In this document: positions 8,548-17,439 of the stretch, one piece after another | How positions within the stretch are numbered: position 1 is the first letter of the stretch | Layout: the number at the start of each line of letters is the position of its first letter | Assembly (NCBI GenBank): GCA_003615045.1 | Contig: ML014312.1 | Location: 1 to 32,086 of the forward strand | Length of the DNA: 32,086 bases | Source: Caulochytrium protostelioides | Taxonomy: Eukaryota > Chytridiomycota > Caulochytriomycetes > Caulochytriales > Caulochytriaceae | Reading direction: 5' to 3' | Made by a program: the position numbers and the translations under genes | Notes under the pieces: model-generated | Database searches by the model: none | What the model was told of the DNA's origin: nothing | Seen by the model: the letters and a program-made list of their open reading frames with translations, nothing else

Positions 8548-9798
8548 ATGAGCGCGGAACAGCAGCGCAAGATGCTGGAAGTCCTCATGGGCGAGGCGCT
8601 GATGCGGGAAGCGCCGCTCGGCGGCGGGCCCTCCGGCGGCCTCGGCGGCGCCGCCGGCCCGACGCTGCACTACGCCGACCCGCAGGTCTGCCGCCCCTTT
8701 CTCTGCGGTCTGTGCCCGCACACGCTGTTCACCAACACCAAGATGGACATGGGCGCGTGTCCCAAGCGGCACTCCGAGGTCCTGCGCGCCGCCTACCAGG
8801 CCGCCGCCGGGGTGGTCGTCCCGTCGGCGCCGGCCGTGGACGCCGCGGCCGCCCTGACGGCGACGGCGCCGTCGACGGCCATCGCGCCGCCGCCCGCCGC
8901 GGCGCGCGCGGCGCCCTCCTCCGCCGGCGCGCGGCCTGACTACAACGAGGAGTGGACGGCCGCGCTCTGGCGGTACGTGGCGGAGTGCGACTACAAGATC
9001 CAGCGGGGCCAGCGCCAGCTCGACGCGGTGGCCGAGGACGAGCGGCTCAACGGGCTGCAGACGGCCAGCTACGACCTGGCGCGCGAGATCCAGCTGCTGT
9101 CGGCGGCGGTGGTGCAGCGCGGCACGCAGGGCCGGGTGCTCGAGGCCGCCGCGCTGCAGCGCGACGTCGACCGCCTCATCCTCGACAAGTACGACATCGA
9201 CGGCGATCTCGCCAAGATCATGGCCAACGAGGCCGGCAGCCAGCACCAGAAGCTGCGCGTCTGCGTCAAGTGCTCCGCCCTGCTGTCCATCTTCGACTCC
9301 GACCGCAAGCTCGCCGACCACTTCATGGGCAAGATGCACCTCGGCTTCGTCAAGATCCGCGACCAGCTCGAGGCCCTCCGCGCCCAGGGGTACGGGGCCA
9401 GCTACCTGCCCAACACGACGCTGACCTATGCCGGCTACGTCCGCGAGGCGGGTGCGGGCGGCAGCGCCGGCGGCGACAGCGCGAGCACGCCACCGCCGGC
9501 GGCACCCGCCGCGGCCTCGGGTCCAACAGCGGCAGCGCCTGCCGCGATGGCCACTGCTGCCACTGCGGCGCCGCGGGCTCCGCGAGCGCCGCGGGACGCC
9601 GTGTCGACGCCTGCCGGTGCCGCGGCCGCGCCGCGGGACCGCGACCGCGACTCTGCCCGCGATCATGGCCGCGATCGGGGCCCGCTGGGCCGCGGCCGCG
9701 ACCGCGACCGTCGGCGGAGCCGCAGCCGCAGCCGGGACCGCAGCCGGGACCGCAGCCGGGACCGCAGCCGGAGTCGGCGGCGCCACGGCGGACGGTGA
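8548..9798 (+). CDS. LUC7: U1 snRNP-associated splicing factor Luc7 (LUC7L family)
   Basis: Component or cofactor of U1 snRNP that influences 5' splice-site choice in the nucleus. It is 416 aa; yeast Luc7 has 261 and human LUC7L 371. The N-terminus SAEQQRKMLEVLMG matches the family's first helix. Zinc finger 1 (CCCH type) uses C48, C53/C56, C71 and H75 in DPQVCRPFLCGLCPH and CPKRH. Residues 91-130 are an Ala/Pro-rich insertion. 133-225 is the charged helical coiled-coil region. Zinc finger 2 (C2H2) uses C239, C242, H258 and H264 in KLRVCVKC and LADHFMGKMHLGF. The last 40 residues are an RS/RD tail, as in metazoan and plant LUC7L proteins. The ATG at 8548 is supported by N-terminal homology. 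It converges with NOP9, with 150 bp between stops; that gap has ATAAATTAAATA near 9874, a likely 3'-end signal. Confidence 0.95.
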   Translation: MSAEQQRKMLEVLMGEALMREAPLGGGPSGGLGGAAGPTLHYADPQVCRPFLCGLCPHTLFTNTKMDMGACPKRHSEVLRAAYQAAAGVVVPSAPAVDAAAALTATAPSTAIAPPPAAARAAPSSAGARPDYNEEWTAALWRYVAECDYKIQRGQRQLDAVAEDERLNGLQTASYDLAREIQLLSAAVVQRGTQGRVLEAAALQRDVDRLILDKYDIDGDLAKIMANEAGSQHQKLRVCVKCSALLSIFDSDRKLADHFMGKMHLGFVKIRDQLEALRAQGYGASYLPNTTLTYAGYVREAGAGGSAGGDSASTPPPAAPAAASGPTAAAPAAMATAATAAPRAPRAPRDAVSTPAGAAAAPRDRDRDSARDHGRDRGPLGRGRDRDRRRSRSRSRDRSRDRSRDRSRSRRRHGGR

Positions 9799-9948
9799 CC
9801 GTCGGCGCTGAACGCGTCGGTTTTTTGCGCTTCGGGCTCCCAAGCGGGCGCGGAACGATGCAGCATATAAGCGATAAATTAAATAGATGAGCAGGATGGA
9901 CGCGCGTTGCCACCGCAGAAGGCAGAAAAAGACCCATGCGAGGGGGTC

Positions 9949-12837
9949 TCAGCGGCGCAGCGTGCTGGGGACGGCACGCCGCGGGGGCGGCCGCGACGCC
10001 GCGGGGGCGCCGCGGGAGGCCCGCGGGTCCGGCGGCCCGGACGGCGTCGGCCGCGGCTTCGGCTGCCGCCCGCCGGGGCTGGCGCCGGGCGCCGGCGCGC
10101 GGAATCCCGCCGCCGCCGTCGGCTCGCCCATGGCCAGACGGTCCATGACGCGCTCCCAGCCCTCGGGGTCGCGGCGCAGATGCTCAAGCTTGGCGTTGCG
10201 CGCGGCAAATCGGCCGACGGGGTGGCCGACGAGGGCGGTGAGCTGCGCGGCCAGCGCGTCGGCGCACTGGCGGCGCTGGGCCGCGCGCGCCGCGTACGCC
10301 GCGTCGCCGGCGTGGCGGTCGAGCGGCGGGTTGCATGCCGCCATGAGGGCCTCGAGGACGTAGCTCGCGTTGCGGTCGCACGCCCACGTGGGCAGCGACG
10401 GAGCGACGGCCGTGACAAGGGCGGCGCGCTGGTCCGTGGCGAGCAGCGGCATGGCGACCTGCAGGGCCCGGGAGGCGGCGCGGTCGCACGCGGCCGCCGT
10501 CAGCTGCGCCGCGTCGCAGGCCAGGAGGCTCGCGAGCCACGTCTGCACGACGTCCTCGGGCGACTTCTGGAGCAGCCGCTGCAGCATGAGGGAGCCGTGC
10601 AGATGGAACTGCTTGCGGCCGTTGCCGGCGGCCCAGTCCTTGGCCGTCATCAGGTTGAGCAGCAGGAACGCGGGCGGCGGCACAGCGTCGGTGGCGGCCG
10701 CGGCCGCGGCGGCCGGCGGCGCATCCTGGAGGATGGCGTCCATCACGCGCTGGCTGAGCAGCCGCATGGTCTCGGGCCACCGCGCCGCGGCGGCGACGAC
10801 GGACGCCATGACGCCGGCGCGGCCGCGGAAGAGGAAGTGGCCGGCGAAGGGCAGGATTGCCGTGACGAGGGTGCGGCCCTGGGCTTCGGTGCGCAGGTGG
10901 TCGCAGAGCCGCTGGACGACAAAGTTGGCCGAGGCGTGCAAGCACAGGGCACGCATGTCGTCGGCGGCGACGACGATGCGGAAGAGGCGCGCATACAGCG
11001 CGTCGTCGGCCGTCGTGATGAGTTTCTCGAGCAGATGCGAGCCCGAGGGATGCGTGATCAGGCCCTGCCAGAACGCGTCGGGGCCCGCGGCCGTCTCGGA
11101 CGAGGCCTGGAGGGCCTGGGCAAAGCGCGCCGCGGCCGCCGGGATATCGAGCAGCATCTGAATCACGGGATTGGCGTGTGCATGGCACGCGAGGTCGCGG
11201 ACCGCCGCGTCGCCCAGCGCGTCCGCGATCTCGTTGACAATGCCCAGCAGCAGCGTCGCGAACGCGGGCGGCGTCTTGGGGTGCTTCGGCAGCGCGTGCA
11301 GCGGCGCGTTGCCCAGCACGTGGATCGCGCCCTTCTTGACGGCACTCGGGTCGCCGCCCGCGGCCTCGATCAGGGCGGCCGCCGACTTTTCGCGGCGCTT
11401 CAGGTACGACTGGTACCGCTGGTTCGCCTTGGCGGGCGGCGGCTTGCCCGCGAGCAGCGCAATGCACACGCGCACCGGATGCGTGCTGTACGCGTCGACC
11501 ATCATGGGCACCCACGCGCCGGCGCACTGGGCGCAGACCTGGCCCACGAGCTCGGCCATCGTCGGCAGCGCCGACTGCATCAGCTGGTCAAACGCCGGCG
11601 TCGCCTTCGTGCCCGCGCTGGCGGCGGCCGCGGCGTCCTCATCATCGCTGTCGCCGGCGTCGTCGTCGACGGGCGGCAGTAGGACCGAGACGCCGCGGAC
11701 CTCGCGGTCGACGACACCCGCGGCGAGGCGCAGCAGCGTGTCGACGACGTGGGACGCCTGCGGGTGGCGGCAGGTGTCGCGCCACCGCTCGACGAAGCGC
11801 GCCAGCACGCTGCGCAGCTGGTAATCCGAGCAGCGCGCCAGCAGCTTCTCGAGCACGCGCGAGCCGCCGACGTCGCCGGCGAGCGCGACCTCGTGGCCGT
11901 CGAGCTCCGCCAGCATGTTGCGCACGAAGCGCGCGTAGTCGCTCGCTTGCGCGAACAGCGCCGGGTCGTCGGGCTGGTCCAGCCGCGCCTCCATGTCGAG
12001 CAGGTAGTGGAGCACGTCCGGCGGCACGTCCCCGAGGTACGGCGGGGCCTCGGGCATGGTCTCGGCGCCCGGCGCGCCGCCGTACGCCATCGCCGCCTCG
12101 TCGCTGTCGACCGCCATCGAGTTCTGGTGGTACGTCGGGAACGCGAAGGCTTCCTCGTCGTCGCCGCCGGCCGCGGGCCGCGGCTCAGGCCGCGAGGGCG
12201 GCGGCGGGAACGCCGTGCGCTTGGCAGGCGGCAAGGCCGTCGTCTCGTCCGCGTCGCCGGCCTCCGAGGCCGCGGCATCGGCGTCGGCGCCGTCGGACGC
12301 CGCCTTGGCCTTGTTCTTTTTGCCGCCGCGGCGCCGCTTCTTGGTCTTTTTGCCGGCGGCCTCTGGCGCGTCGGCGGTGGCCGCGGTCGCCGCCGGCGTC
12401 TCCGCGGAGGGATTTGCCGAAGCGGCGGCCGGGGCGTCTGCCGAGGCGGCGGCAGGGGCGGCGGCAGGAACGATCGCGGCTGCGACGATCGCAGGCGCCG
12501 GGGTCGGATCGGCCACAGCGGCCGGCGGCACCGCGGCCGCGGCCACGGCGGACGGCGCCGAGGAGGTCGGGGCGATCGGATCGCTGGGCGCCGCCGCCGC
12601 CGTCTCGGCCGTCTCGGGAGTCTCCGCGGCAGCCGCTCCGGCGCCGTGCTTCTTGGCGCGACGGCCGCGACGGCGTTTTGACTTGGCGGCGGCACCGCCC
12701 GCGGAAGCGTCGGTGTCGGCCGCCGCCGCCGCGGGCGGCGGCGTGGGAGGCGATGGCGCGGGCGCCGACATAGGGTGAGCCGCGGCGGCGGCGGCGGCGG
12801 CGGCGGCGGCCGTGGCCGGCTCGACGACCGCGGGCAT
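9949..12837 (-). CDS. NOP9: Nucleolar Pumilio-repeat protein Nop9, small-subunit rRNA processing
   Basis: Nop9 is a nucleolar RNA-binding protein of PUF-like repeats that binds the ITS1 side of 20S pre-rRNA and is needed for 40S assembly. Residues 1 to about 260 are Ala/Pro-rich with two basic clusters (KSKRRRGRRAKK; KKTKKRRRGGKKNK), likely nuclear signals. The conserved part starts near 265 with PPYLGDVPPDVLHYL. Repeat signatures such as GSRVLEKLL, ASHVVDTLLR, GSHLLEKLI and SANFVVQRLC recur to about residue 900. An acidic DDDAGDSDDED loop interrupts them near 390. The tail is basic and proline-rich. Length is 962 aa from this start; yeast Nop9 has 666. The frame opens at 12936, but the first 33 codons look like leader; the ATG at 12837 has a purine at -3, and 12771 is an alternative. 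Its upstream region is shared with ATP7. Confidence 0.9.
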   Translation of the reverse strand: MPAVVEPATAAAAAAAAAAAHPMSAPAPSPPTPPPAAAAADTDASAGGAAAKSKRRRGRRAKKHGAGAAAAETPETAETAAAAPSDPIAPTSSAPSAVAAAAVPPAAVADPTPAPAIVAAAIVPAAAPAAASADAPAAASANPSAETPAATAATADAPEAAGKKTKKRRRGGKKNKAKAASDGADADAAASEAGDADETTALPPAKRTAFPPPPSRPEPRPAAGGDDEEAFAFPTYHQNSMAVDSDEAAMAYGGAPGAETMPEAPPYLGDVPPDVLHYLLDMEARLDQPDDPALFAQASDYARFVRNMLAELDGHEVALAGDVGGSRVLEKLLARCSDYQLRSVLARFVERWRDTCRHPQASHVVDTLLRLAAGVVDREVRGVSVLLPPVDDDAGDSDDEDAAAAASAGTKATPAFDQLMQSALPTMAELVGQVCAQCAGAWVPMMVDAYSTHPVRVCIALLAGKPPPAKANQRYQSYLKRREKSAAALIEAAGGDPSAVKKGAIHVLGNAPLHALPKHPKTPPAFATLLLGIVNEIADALGDAAVRDLACHAHANPVIQMLLDIPAAAARFAQALQASSETAAGPDAFWQGLITHPSGSHLLEKLITTADDALYARLFRIVVAADDMRALCLHASANFVVQRLCDHLRTEAQGRTLVTAILPFAGHFLFRGRAGVMASVVAAAARWPETMRLLSQRVMDAILQDAPPAAAAAAATDAVPPPAFLLLNLMTAKDWAAGNGRKQFHLHGSLMLQRLLQKSPEDVVQTWLASLLACDAAQLTAAACDRAASRALQVAMPLLATDQRAALVTAVAPSLPTWACDRNASYVLEALMAACNPPLDRHAGDAAYAARAAQRRQCADALAAQLTALVGHPVGRFAARNAKLEHLRRDPEGWERVMDRLAMGEPTAAAGFRAPAPGASPGGRQPKPRPTPSGPPDPRASRGAPAASRPPPRRAVPSTLRR

Positions 12838-13906
12838 AGCGGAGGCGCGATGCGCGATGCGCAGGAAGCAGACGGCGGCGGGCGGGAAACGGCAGCAGAA
12901 GCAGCGAAGCGGACACGATGCCACGGGCGGTCTCAACGAGAGGTCAGCAAGGCGCCGCGCATCGTGGGTGTGGCGTCGACGGGACGGCGGGCAAGCGACG
13001 GCAAGACGTCGGCACCGGCGCTCACGCTGCGGATGCCGCCGCCGCCAAGTCTACAGCCGCGCACGGCAGACTTATGCCATATGCTCTGGTGCAGGAGCAG
13101 CGGAGAGCCGCCGTCGGAGCCGAGCCGAGCGCCGAGCGCCGCGCCACCGGCCCCGTCTAGCGTCGGGACCACACGGCGGGCCGCCGGTCGATGCCGAAGG
13201 CGTCGCGAGGCGGACGATGGGCTACAGCGAGACGGCGTGTCGGAGTTGGCGCGGGCGGCGGCGACCGACCCGGCCGACGGTGGCGCAGCGACTGCGCCAT
13301 GGTGTTCAGGGGCGACACCGCGGCCATCTCATTCGGGAGATTCGGATCCCAACGGCCGAGATGCTTGATGCGCAAAGGTCCACCCCCGAGCCTGTCCTTC
13401 ACAAACGATACTGACGGGATGGCATGGGAGGATGAGATCCAATGACGGCTGTTGATGATCCACCGATCCACGGTTGAGGATCGTACATGGTCCTTCCACA
13501 CGAGGGTATTTTCGATGACGGTATCCCGTCCTCCTCTTGGACATCACTTCCCTCCTCATCGCTCGTCTCCGCATCGAGCGATGACCACAGCATCGGCGGA
13601 TGTCATCGCTCTGCGACGATGGTCCGAGACTGCCCTAGCGTCCGGAGGGATGCCAACGCGACCGACCGCCGTTGCCGCCCATGGCGATTTCAAGCGGCGC
13701 GACGAGCTATGATGCGAGACGCGCCTCCGCGGCTCTCATGACTGCGGTGATCCAAGGCGAGCGAGTCCAGCATGCGGGCCACGGCCACGGCAGCAGCGGC
13801 GGCGGGCACCGCTTTCGGGGAAAGGATAGGGCTAGCTGCGTGGCGCAGTCGCATCGGTGTGGACGCCGGCCGTGCGCGGAGAACCCGCGCTGAGCAAAGA
13901 AGCGGC

Positions 13907-13940
<34 letters not shown>

Positions 13941-14525
13941 TGCCGCGGTCGGGGGTCGACGCACCTCGCCTCGCCTCGCCTCGCCTCGCGGCGGCGACGG
14001 CGCGACGACGCGCTCGCGCATCCCACAGCGCTCTCGGCGTCCGGCGTCCGTGCAGCGCCACACGTGGCAGCCGACATGCCGGCGGCCGGGCGGGCGTGTC
14101 CTCGCCCGGGCGCTCGCGGCTGGCGGGCGACGGCACGGTCCAGGCATGGAGCGGCGCGGTGCGGGTGCACGGCGGGTGCGCAGGGCCGCTCGGGAGGCGC
14201 GGGCCATGACGCGGATTCCGGGGCAGGCAGGCGGCCGCCGCGGTTCCCGAGGGGAGGCGCGGGACCTGGCATGCCTTCACGGACCGCCTCGGCCACGGAT
14301 GGGTCGACGCCGCGGGGCCTTAGCTTATTACGTGCGCTGCTATCGGATCCTGCGGTTCGGGCTGCTTCACGTCGCTCGCGCTATATAGCCGCCGTCGGTG
14401 TCGCCCGTGCTCCCGCCTTGCTGTCCGCGTCCTCGTCGTTGTGTCGCCCGACCCCCCCGTTCGTTGCTCTTGCCCTTCCCCCCCCCCAAGCCCAGCCCCT
14501 TCTTTCCTTGAGTATACTCGCCACG
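12838..14525. other. Divergent intergenic region between NOP9 and ATP7
   Basis: No recognisable gene. 13380-13640 is lower in G+C than its surroundings. A (GCC)n run lies at 13908-13941 and five CCTCG units at 13964-13989. The last 140 bp before ATP7 contain a TATA box and a pyrimidine-rich leader with C-runs (14440-14515), typical of a highly expressed mitochondrial-protein gene. Frames reading through into ATP7 from upstream are chance extensions. Confidence 0.6.
14382..14387 (+). promoter_or_regulatory. TATA box of ATP7
   Basis: TATATA lies 139 bp upstream of the ATP7 start codon in otherwise G+C-rich DNA, followed by a CT-rich leader. TTACGTGC, an ATF/bZIP-like core, lies about 50 bp further upstream. 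Confidence 0.5.
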
Positions 14526-15053
14526 ATGTCTGCTGTGAAGTCTGCCGCGACGCGCATCGACTGGACCGGCCTGGCCGCCAAGCTCCGCCCCGAGACGACG
14601 GCGGCGGTCGGCGCGTTCCGTCGCCGCCACGCGGACCTGCTGAAGCGCGTCGACGACCTCAAGGCCAAGGACGCCGCCGGCATCGACTTTGCCGCGTACC
14701 GCGCGCAGCTCAAGCAGAATGCCGGCGTCGTCGCCGCCGCCGAGAAGAGCTTCAAGGCCTTCAAGCCGGCAACCATCGACCTGGCCGAGCAGCTGAAGGT
14801 CATCGACGCCGAGGAGAAGAAGGCCGTCGCGGCTGCCAAGCAGACCGCGGCGCAGGTGCACACGGAGCTCACGGAGATGAAGCAGATGCTCCAGGACATC
14901 GAGTCCGCCCGCCCCGTCGACCAGCTCACCGTCGACGACATCGCCAAGGCGTACCCGGAGCTCGTGCCTACCGCCGAGAAGATGGTCAAGCGCGGCCAGT
15001 GGGTCGTCCCGGGCTACCAGGCCAAGTTCGGGGACTTTGCCCTCGGCTTCTAA
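14526..15053 (+). CDS. ATP7: Mitochondrial F1Fo ATP synthase subunit d
   Basis: Peripheral-stalk subunit of mitochondrial ATP synthase, on the matrix side of the inner membrane, linking F1 to Fo. It is 175 aa against 174 in yeast. The N-terminus MSAVKSAATRIDW matches yeast Atp7, which begins MSLAKSAANKLDW. The whole chain is collinear: RPVDQLTVDDIAK matches yeast RPFDELTVDDLTK, and the C-terminus MVKRGQWVVPGYQAKFG matches yeast MVKKGKWDVPGYKDRFG. No cleavable presequence is evident, as in yeast. A longer in-frame extension upstream is excluded by this match. Promoter elements lie just upstream, and a 10-bp repeat lies 45 bp after the stop. GID4 follows on the same strand after 2.4 kb. Confidence 0.96.
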   Translation: MSAVKSAATRIDWTGLAAKLRPETTAAVGAFRRRHADLLKRVDDLKAKDAAGIDFAAYRAQLKQNAGVVAAAEKSFKAFKPATIDLAEQLKVIDAEEKKAVAAAKQTAAQVHTELTEMKQMLQDIESARPVDQLTVDDIAKAYPELVPTAEKMVKRGQWVVPGYQAKFGDFALGF

Positions 15054-15097
15054 GCACGCCGTCTCGCCAGGAAGCGTCTCGCACCGTTGTCACGCGC

Positions 15098-15150
15098 GCA
15101 TCGCATGGCATCGCATGGCATCGCATGGCATCGCATGGCATCGCATTACA
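15098..15150. repeat. 10-bp tandem repeat, unit TCGCATGGCA
   Basis: Four exact TCGCATGGCA copies (15101, 15111, 15121, 15131) with partial copies on both sides, 45 bp after the ATP7 stop. They probably lie in the ATP7 3' UTR. Confidence 0.92.
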
Positions 15151-15330
15151 TGTGGGCGTGAGCATGCACGCGTCTCTGTCGCTCTCCCCCGCTCAGGTCG
15201 TCTGTGGCTAGCGGCATGAGCGCGCTGCGATTGGGCGTGCCGCTACTGCGGCTACTGCTGCTGCTGCGGAAGCGCTGCCCATCTTCGCGTGGTATTGTGT
15301 CGCGTCGCGCCGACTTGGCCGTGTTTCTTC

Positions 15331-15340
15331 TTTATATAAA
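15331..15340. promoter_or_regulatory. Palindromic TATA element without an assigned gene
   Basis: TTTATATAAA is its own reverse complement and stands in G+C-rich DNA, so it could direct transcription either way. On the + strand the nearest ATG opening a sizeable frame is at about 15501 (125 codons, unrecognised). On the - strand nothing recognisable follows. Confidence 0.45.
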
Positions 15341-15722
15341 CGAATCCTCCCGCATTCACCAGCGTGCCTTCTCGCAGGGTCGCTTTCTCGCTTTCTGGCT
15401 TGATCCCCGAAGCGCCGTGTCGCTTGATCGCCCCTTCACCATACCCCTCCTTGTCTCGTTTTCCTGTATTGAACATCGCTCACCCAGACGGTTCCCTGGT
15501 ATGGCTCTCTTGGGGAAGAGGAGCATCGGCAAACGCACCCATCGGACCGTCGCATCGCGTGGAGGCCGGCGCACGGATGCCGCTGGCCGTTCTGGGCATC
15601 CCATCCCGCCAAGGCCGACGCCGCCCGACTTGTGCCGACCGCCATGCGGCGCCATGCGTCTGGCCGCGTCCGCCCTCCGCTGGCTCTGGCTCGCTGCAGC
15701 ATGGCCATCCCGGCGCGCGTCC

Positions 15723-15818
15723 GACCATCCGTCCAGACCATCCGTCCAGACCATCCGTTCAGACCATCTGCCAAGACCATCTGCTAAGACCATCTGCCAA
15801 GACCATCCGTCCAGACCT
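15723..15818. repeat. 13-bp tandem repeat, unit GACCATCCGTCCA
   Basis: Units start at 15723, 15736, 15749, 15762, 15775, 15788, 15801 and 15814 (the last partial). Units 4-6 share a CTG(C/T)(C/T)AA variant, so two sub-families are interleaved. Confidence 0.92.
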
Positions 15819-16263
15819 TCAACCACCGCCATGCGGTCGGTCGGGCCTCCGCCGCGCCGAGGCGAGCGCCGTTGAGCCAAGCCTCGCGCCGGGCCAAGCC
15901 GGAGCCGCGAGCGAGCACCTGACTCGAGGCGCCGTCGAACGGGCGGAGCCCACGTCCCTCCCGAGGCGCACGGGCGCCGCCCGCCCTGTCGCGGCCGATC
16001 CGAGCTTCAGCACGCCGCCGCCGCCGCCGCCGTCCGGGCGCCTCGCGCCGCCAGCCGCGGCCGCCGCGTCGGCAGCGAGCCTGCTGGGCCGCGCTCCCGG
16101 GCCGCCGTCGCCGTTCATACTGCGGCGCGGCTCGTCGAGATGAACCTTTCGGATGGACCGACCCGAGCCGGAGGAGGGAAGCGTCGGATCCCGCGGCTGG
16201 TCCATGTGGCGAGGCCGCGGGTTCCCAGGCCCTTCGTCTGACGCCACTGAGCCCCGCGACAGC

Positions 16264-16300
16264 GTTGTCCTCGTTGTCCTCGTTGTCCTTGTTGTCCTCG
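16264..16300. repeat. 9-bp tandem repeat, unit GTTGTCCTC
   Basis: Four copies, at 16264, 16273, 16282 and 16291, the third with one substitution. Confidence 0.9.
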
Positions 16301-17439
16301 TGACCACCGGGTATGACCCTGACGGGCCTCGATTAGCGACTTGCCTGGAGACGGCGCTCGACGCCCTCGACTCGACTCGACTCGACGCCCTCGACTCAAC
16401 TCGACTCGCCTCTCGTGCGGGCCTTCCCGTCCTTCCTCGTCTTCTTGTCGCGGCTGCGGATCGGCGTTCCATCACGCCATCGCTGCCGTCGGACCGATCG
16501 GCCCCGCCCGCCTGTCCCCAGTCACCGCAGGCGACGCCCTGCGCTTCCACGCGGTTGGATCTCTACCGCCTCGCAGTTGGTTGCGTGTCGCTGCCAGCCC
16601 ACCGGCACCACACGCGACGGCCACCGCGCTCTTGCCCCTGCGGCGGCTTCCTCGTCCGGTACCATCCTGACGTGGCCACGGCCTTGTTGGCATCGCGCTG
16701 CCGTTGATTGCGACGTGCCCGCCGACCACTCTCCACGCCGATCCAGACGGCATCGAACACCATACCCAAAGGCGTCGTACGGCGCTCCTCGGGGACGCGC
16801 TGAGCCATCCAGATCCCTGGGCCGGCTGCCGCGTCGCCCCGCCGCGTCGATTGGCGACGGCTCGCTTCACCCCCATACGTACGCCCTTCGACGGCCTCCC
16901 GCCTCCTCCGGACCCTCCCCGGCGCCCCTCCCGCCTCCGTCTTCCTATTCTAGTGGCGGCTCCTCCCCGATCGTCGTCCAGCACGCGGCGCGCGCGGCCG
17001 GCGCTGCACCTGGCATCCCGCATTCTCGCATCGGCGTGCCTCACACCCCGCGTGGCCGCCATTGCCGCCCTGGGCGAGCCCCACGTGTTCCCGCTTTGGA
17101 GACCCCGGGAATCCGCTCGGAACCGCGACCGCGACTGCCACGGCGCTCGAGAAAGCCACAGGCCGTGTGCGCGCCGTGTGCCCTTCGCTTCACGATTCGT
17201 GATCCGTGGCTGCCTCGCTTTTTGGCCTCCAGCGTCGCATCGTCGCACGGGTCACCCGGCTCGCTGTGCCGACTTGCGTGGAGCGCCGACGCTGACGTGC
17301 TGCCTCGGCATCCTCGCTCGCTGGCTCGTCGCCTGAGAAGCTCGACGCTGCTGACGCTGCCGACCCGTGTGCTGCTGCCGCTGTCGCCGCCGTTGCCGTC
17401 GTTGCCGCCGCCGCTGCCGCCGCCGCCGCTGCGGCTGCC

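Larger units (their letters stand above)
15054..17439. other. Long intergenic region between ATP7 and GID4
   Basis: 2.4 kb without a recognised gene. Contents: a 10-bp repeat (15098-15150), a palindromic TATA element (15331-15340), a 13-bp array (15723-15818), a 9-bp repeat (16264-16300) and CTCGA-type repeats (about 16367-16405). Several frames of 100-350 codons exist on both strands, but their composition is low-complexity and none resembles a known family. It may hold a noncoding transcript, a poorly conserved gene, or the long 5' leader and an intron of GID4. Confidence 0.55.

Noticed and set aside
7645-9843. A 732-codon minus-strand frame
   Set aside because: Antisense shadow of LUC7 plus triplet-repeat tracts.
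9907-11682. A 591-codon plus-strand frame
   Set aside because: Antisense shadow of NOP9, whose repeats are clearly recognisable on the other strand.
12838-12936. NOP9 start at 12936
   Set aside because: The extra 33 residues are Cys/Phe-rich and unlike the family. The next ATG has a better context. A start at 12771 remains possible.
13399-13593. Short acidic minus-strand frame in a lower-G+C stretch upstream of NOP9
   Set aside because: 64 codons, no recognisable family, no promoter or splice signals; kept only as a composition anomaly.
13857-14525. N-terminal extension of ATP7 from an upstream start
   Set aside because: Subunit d begins at MSAVKSA by comparison with yeast, and the extension crosses the TATA box and a pyrimidine-rich leader.
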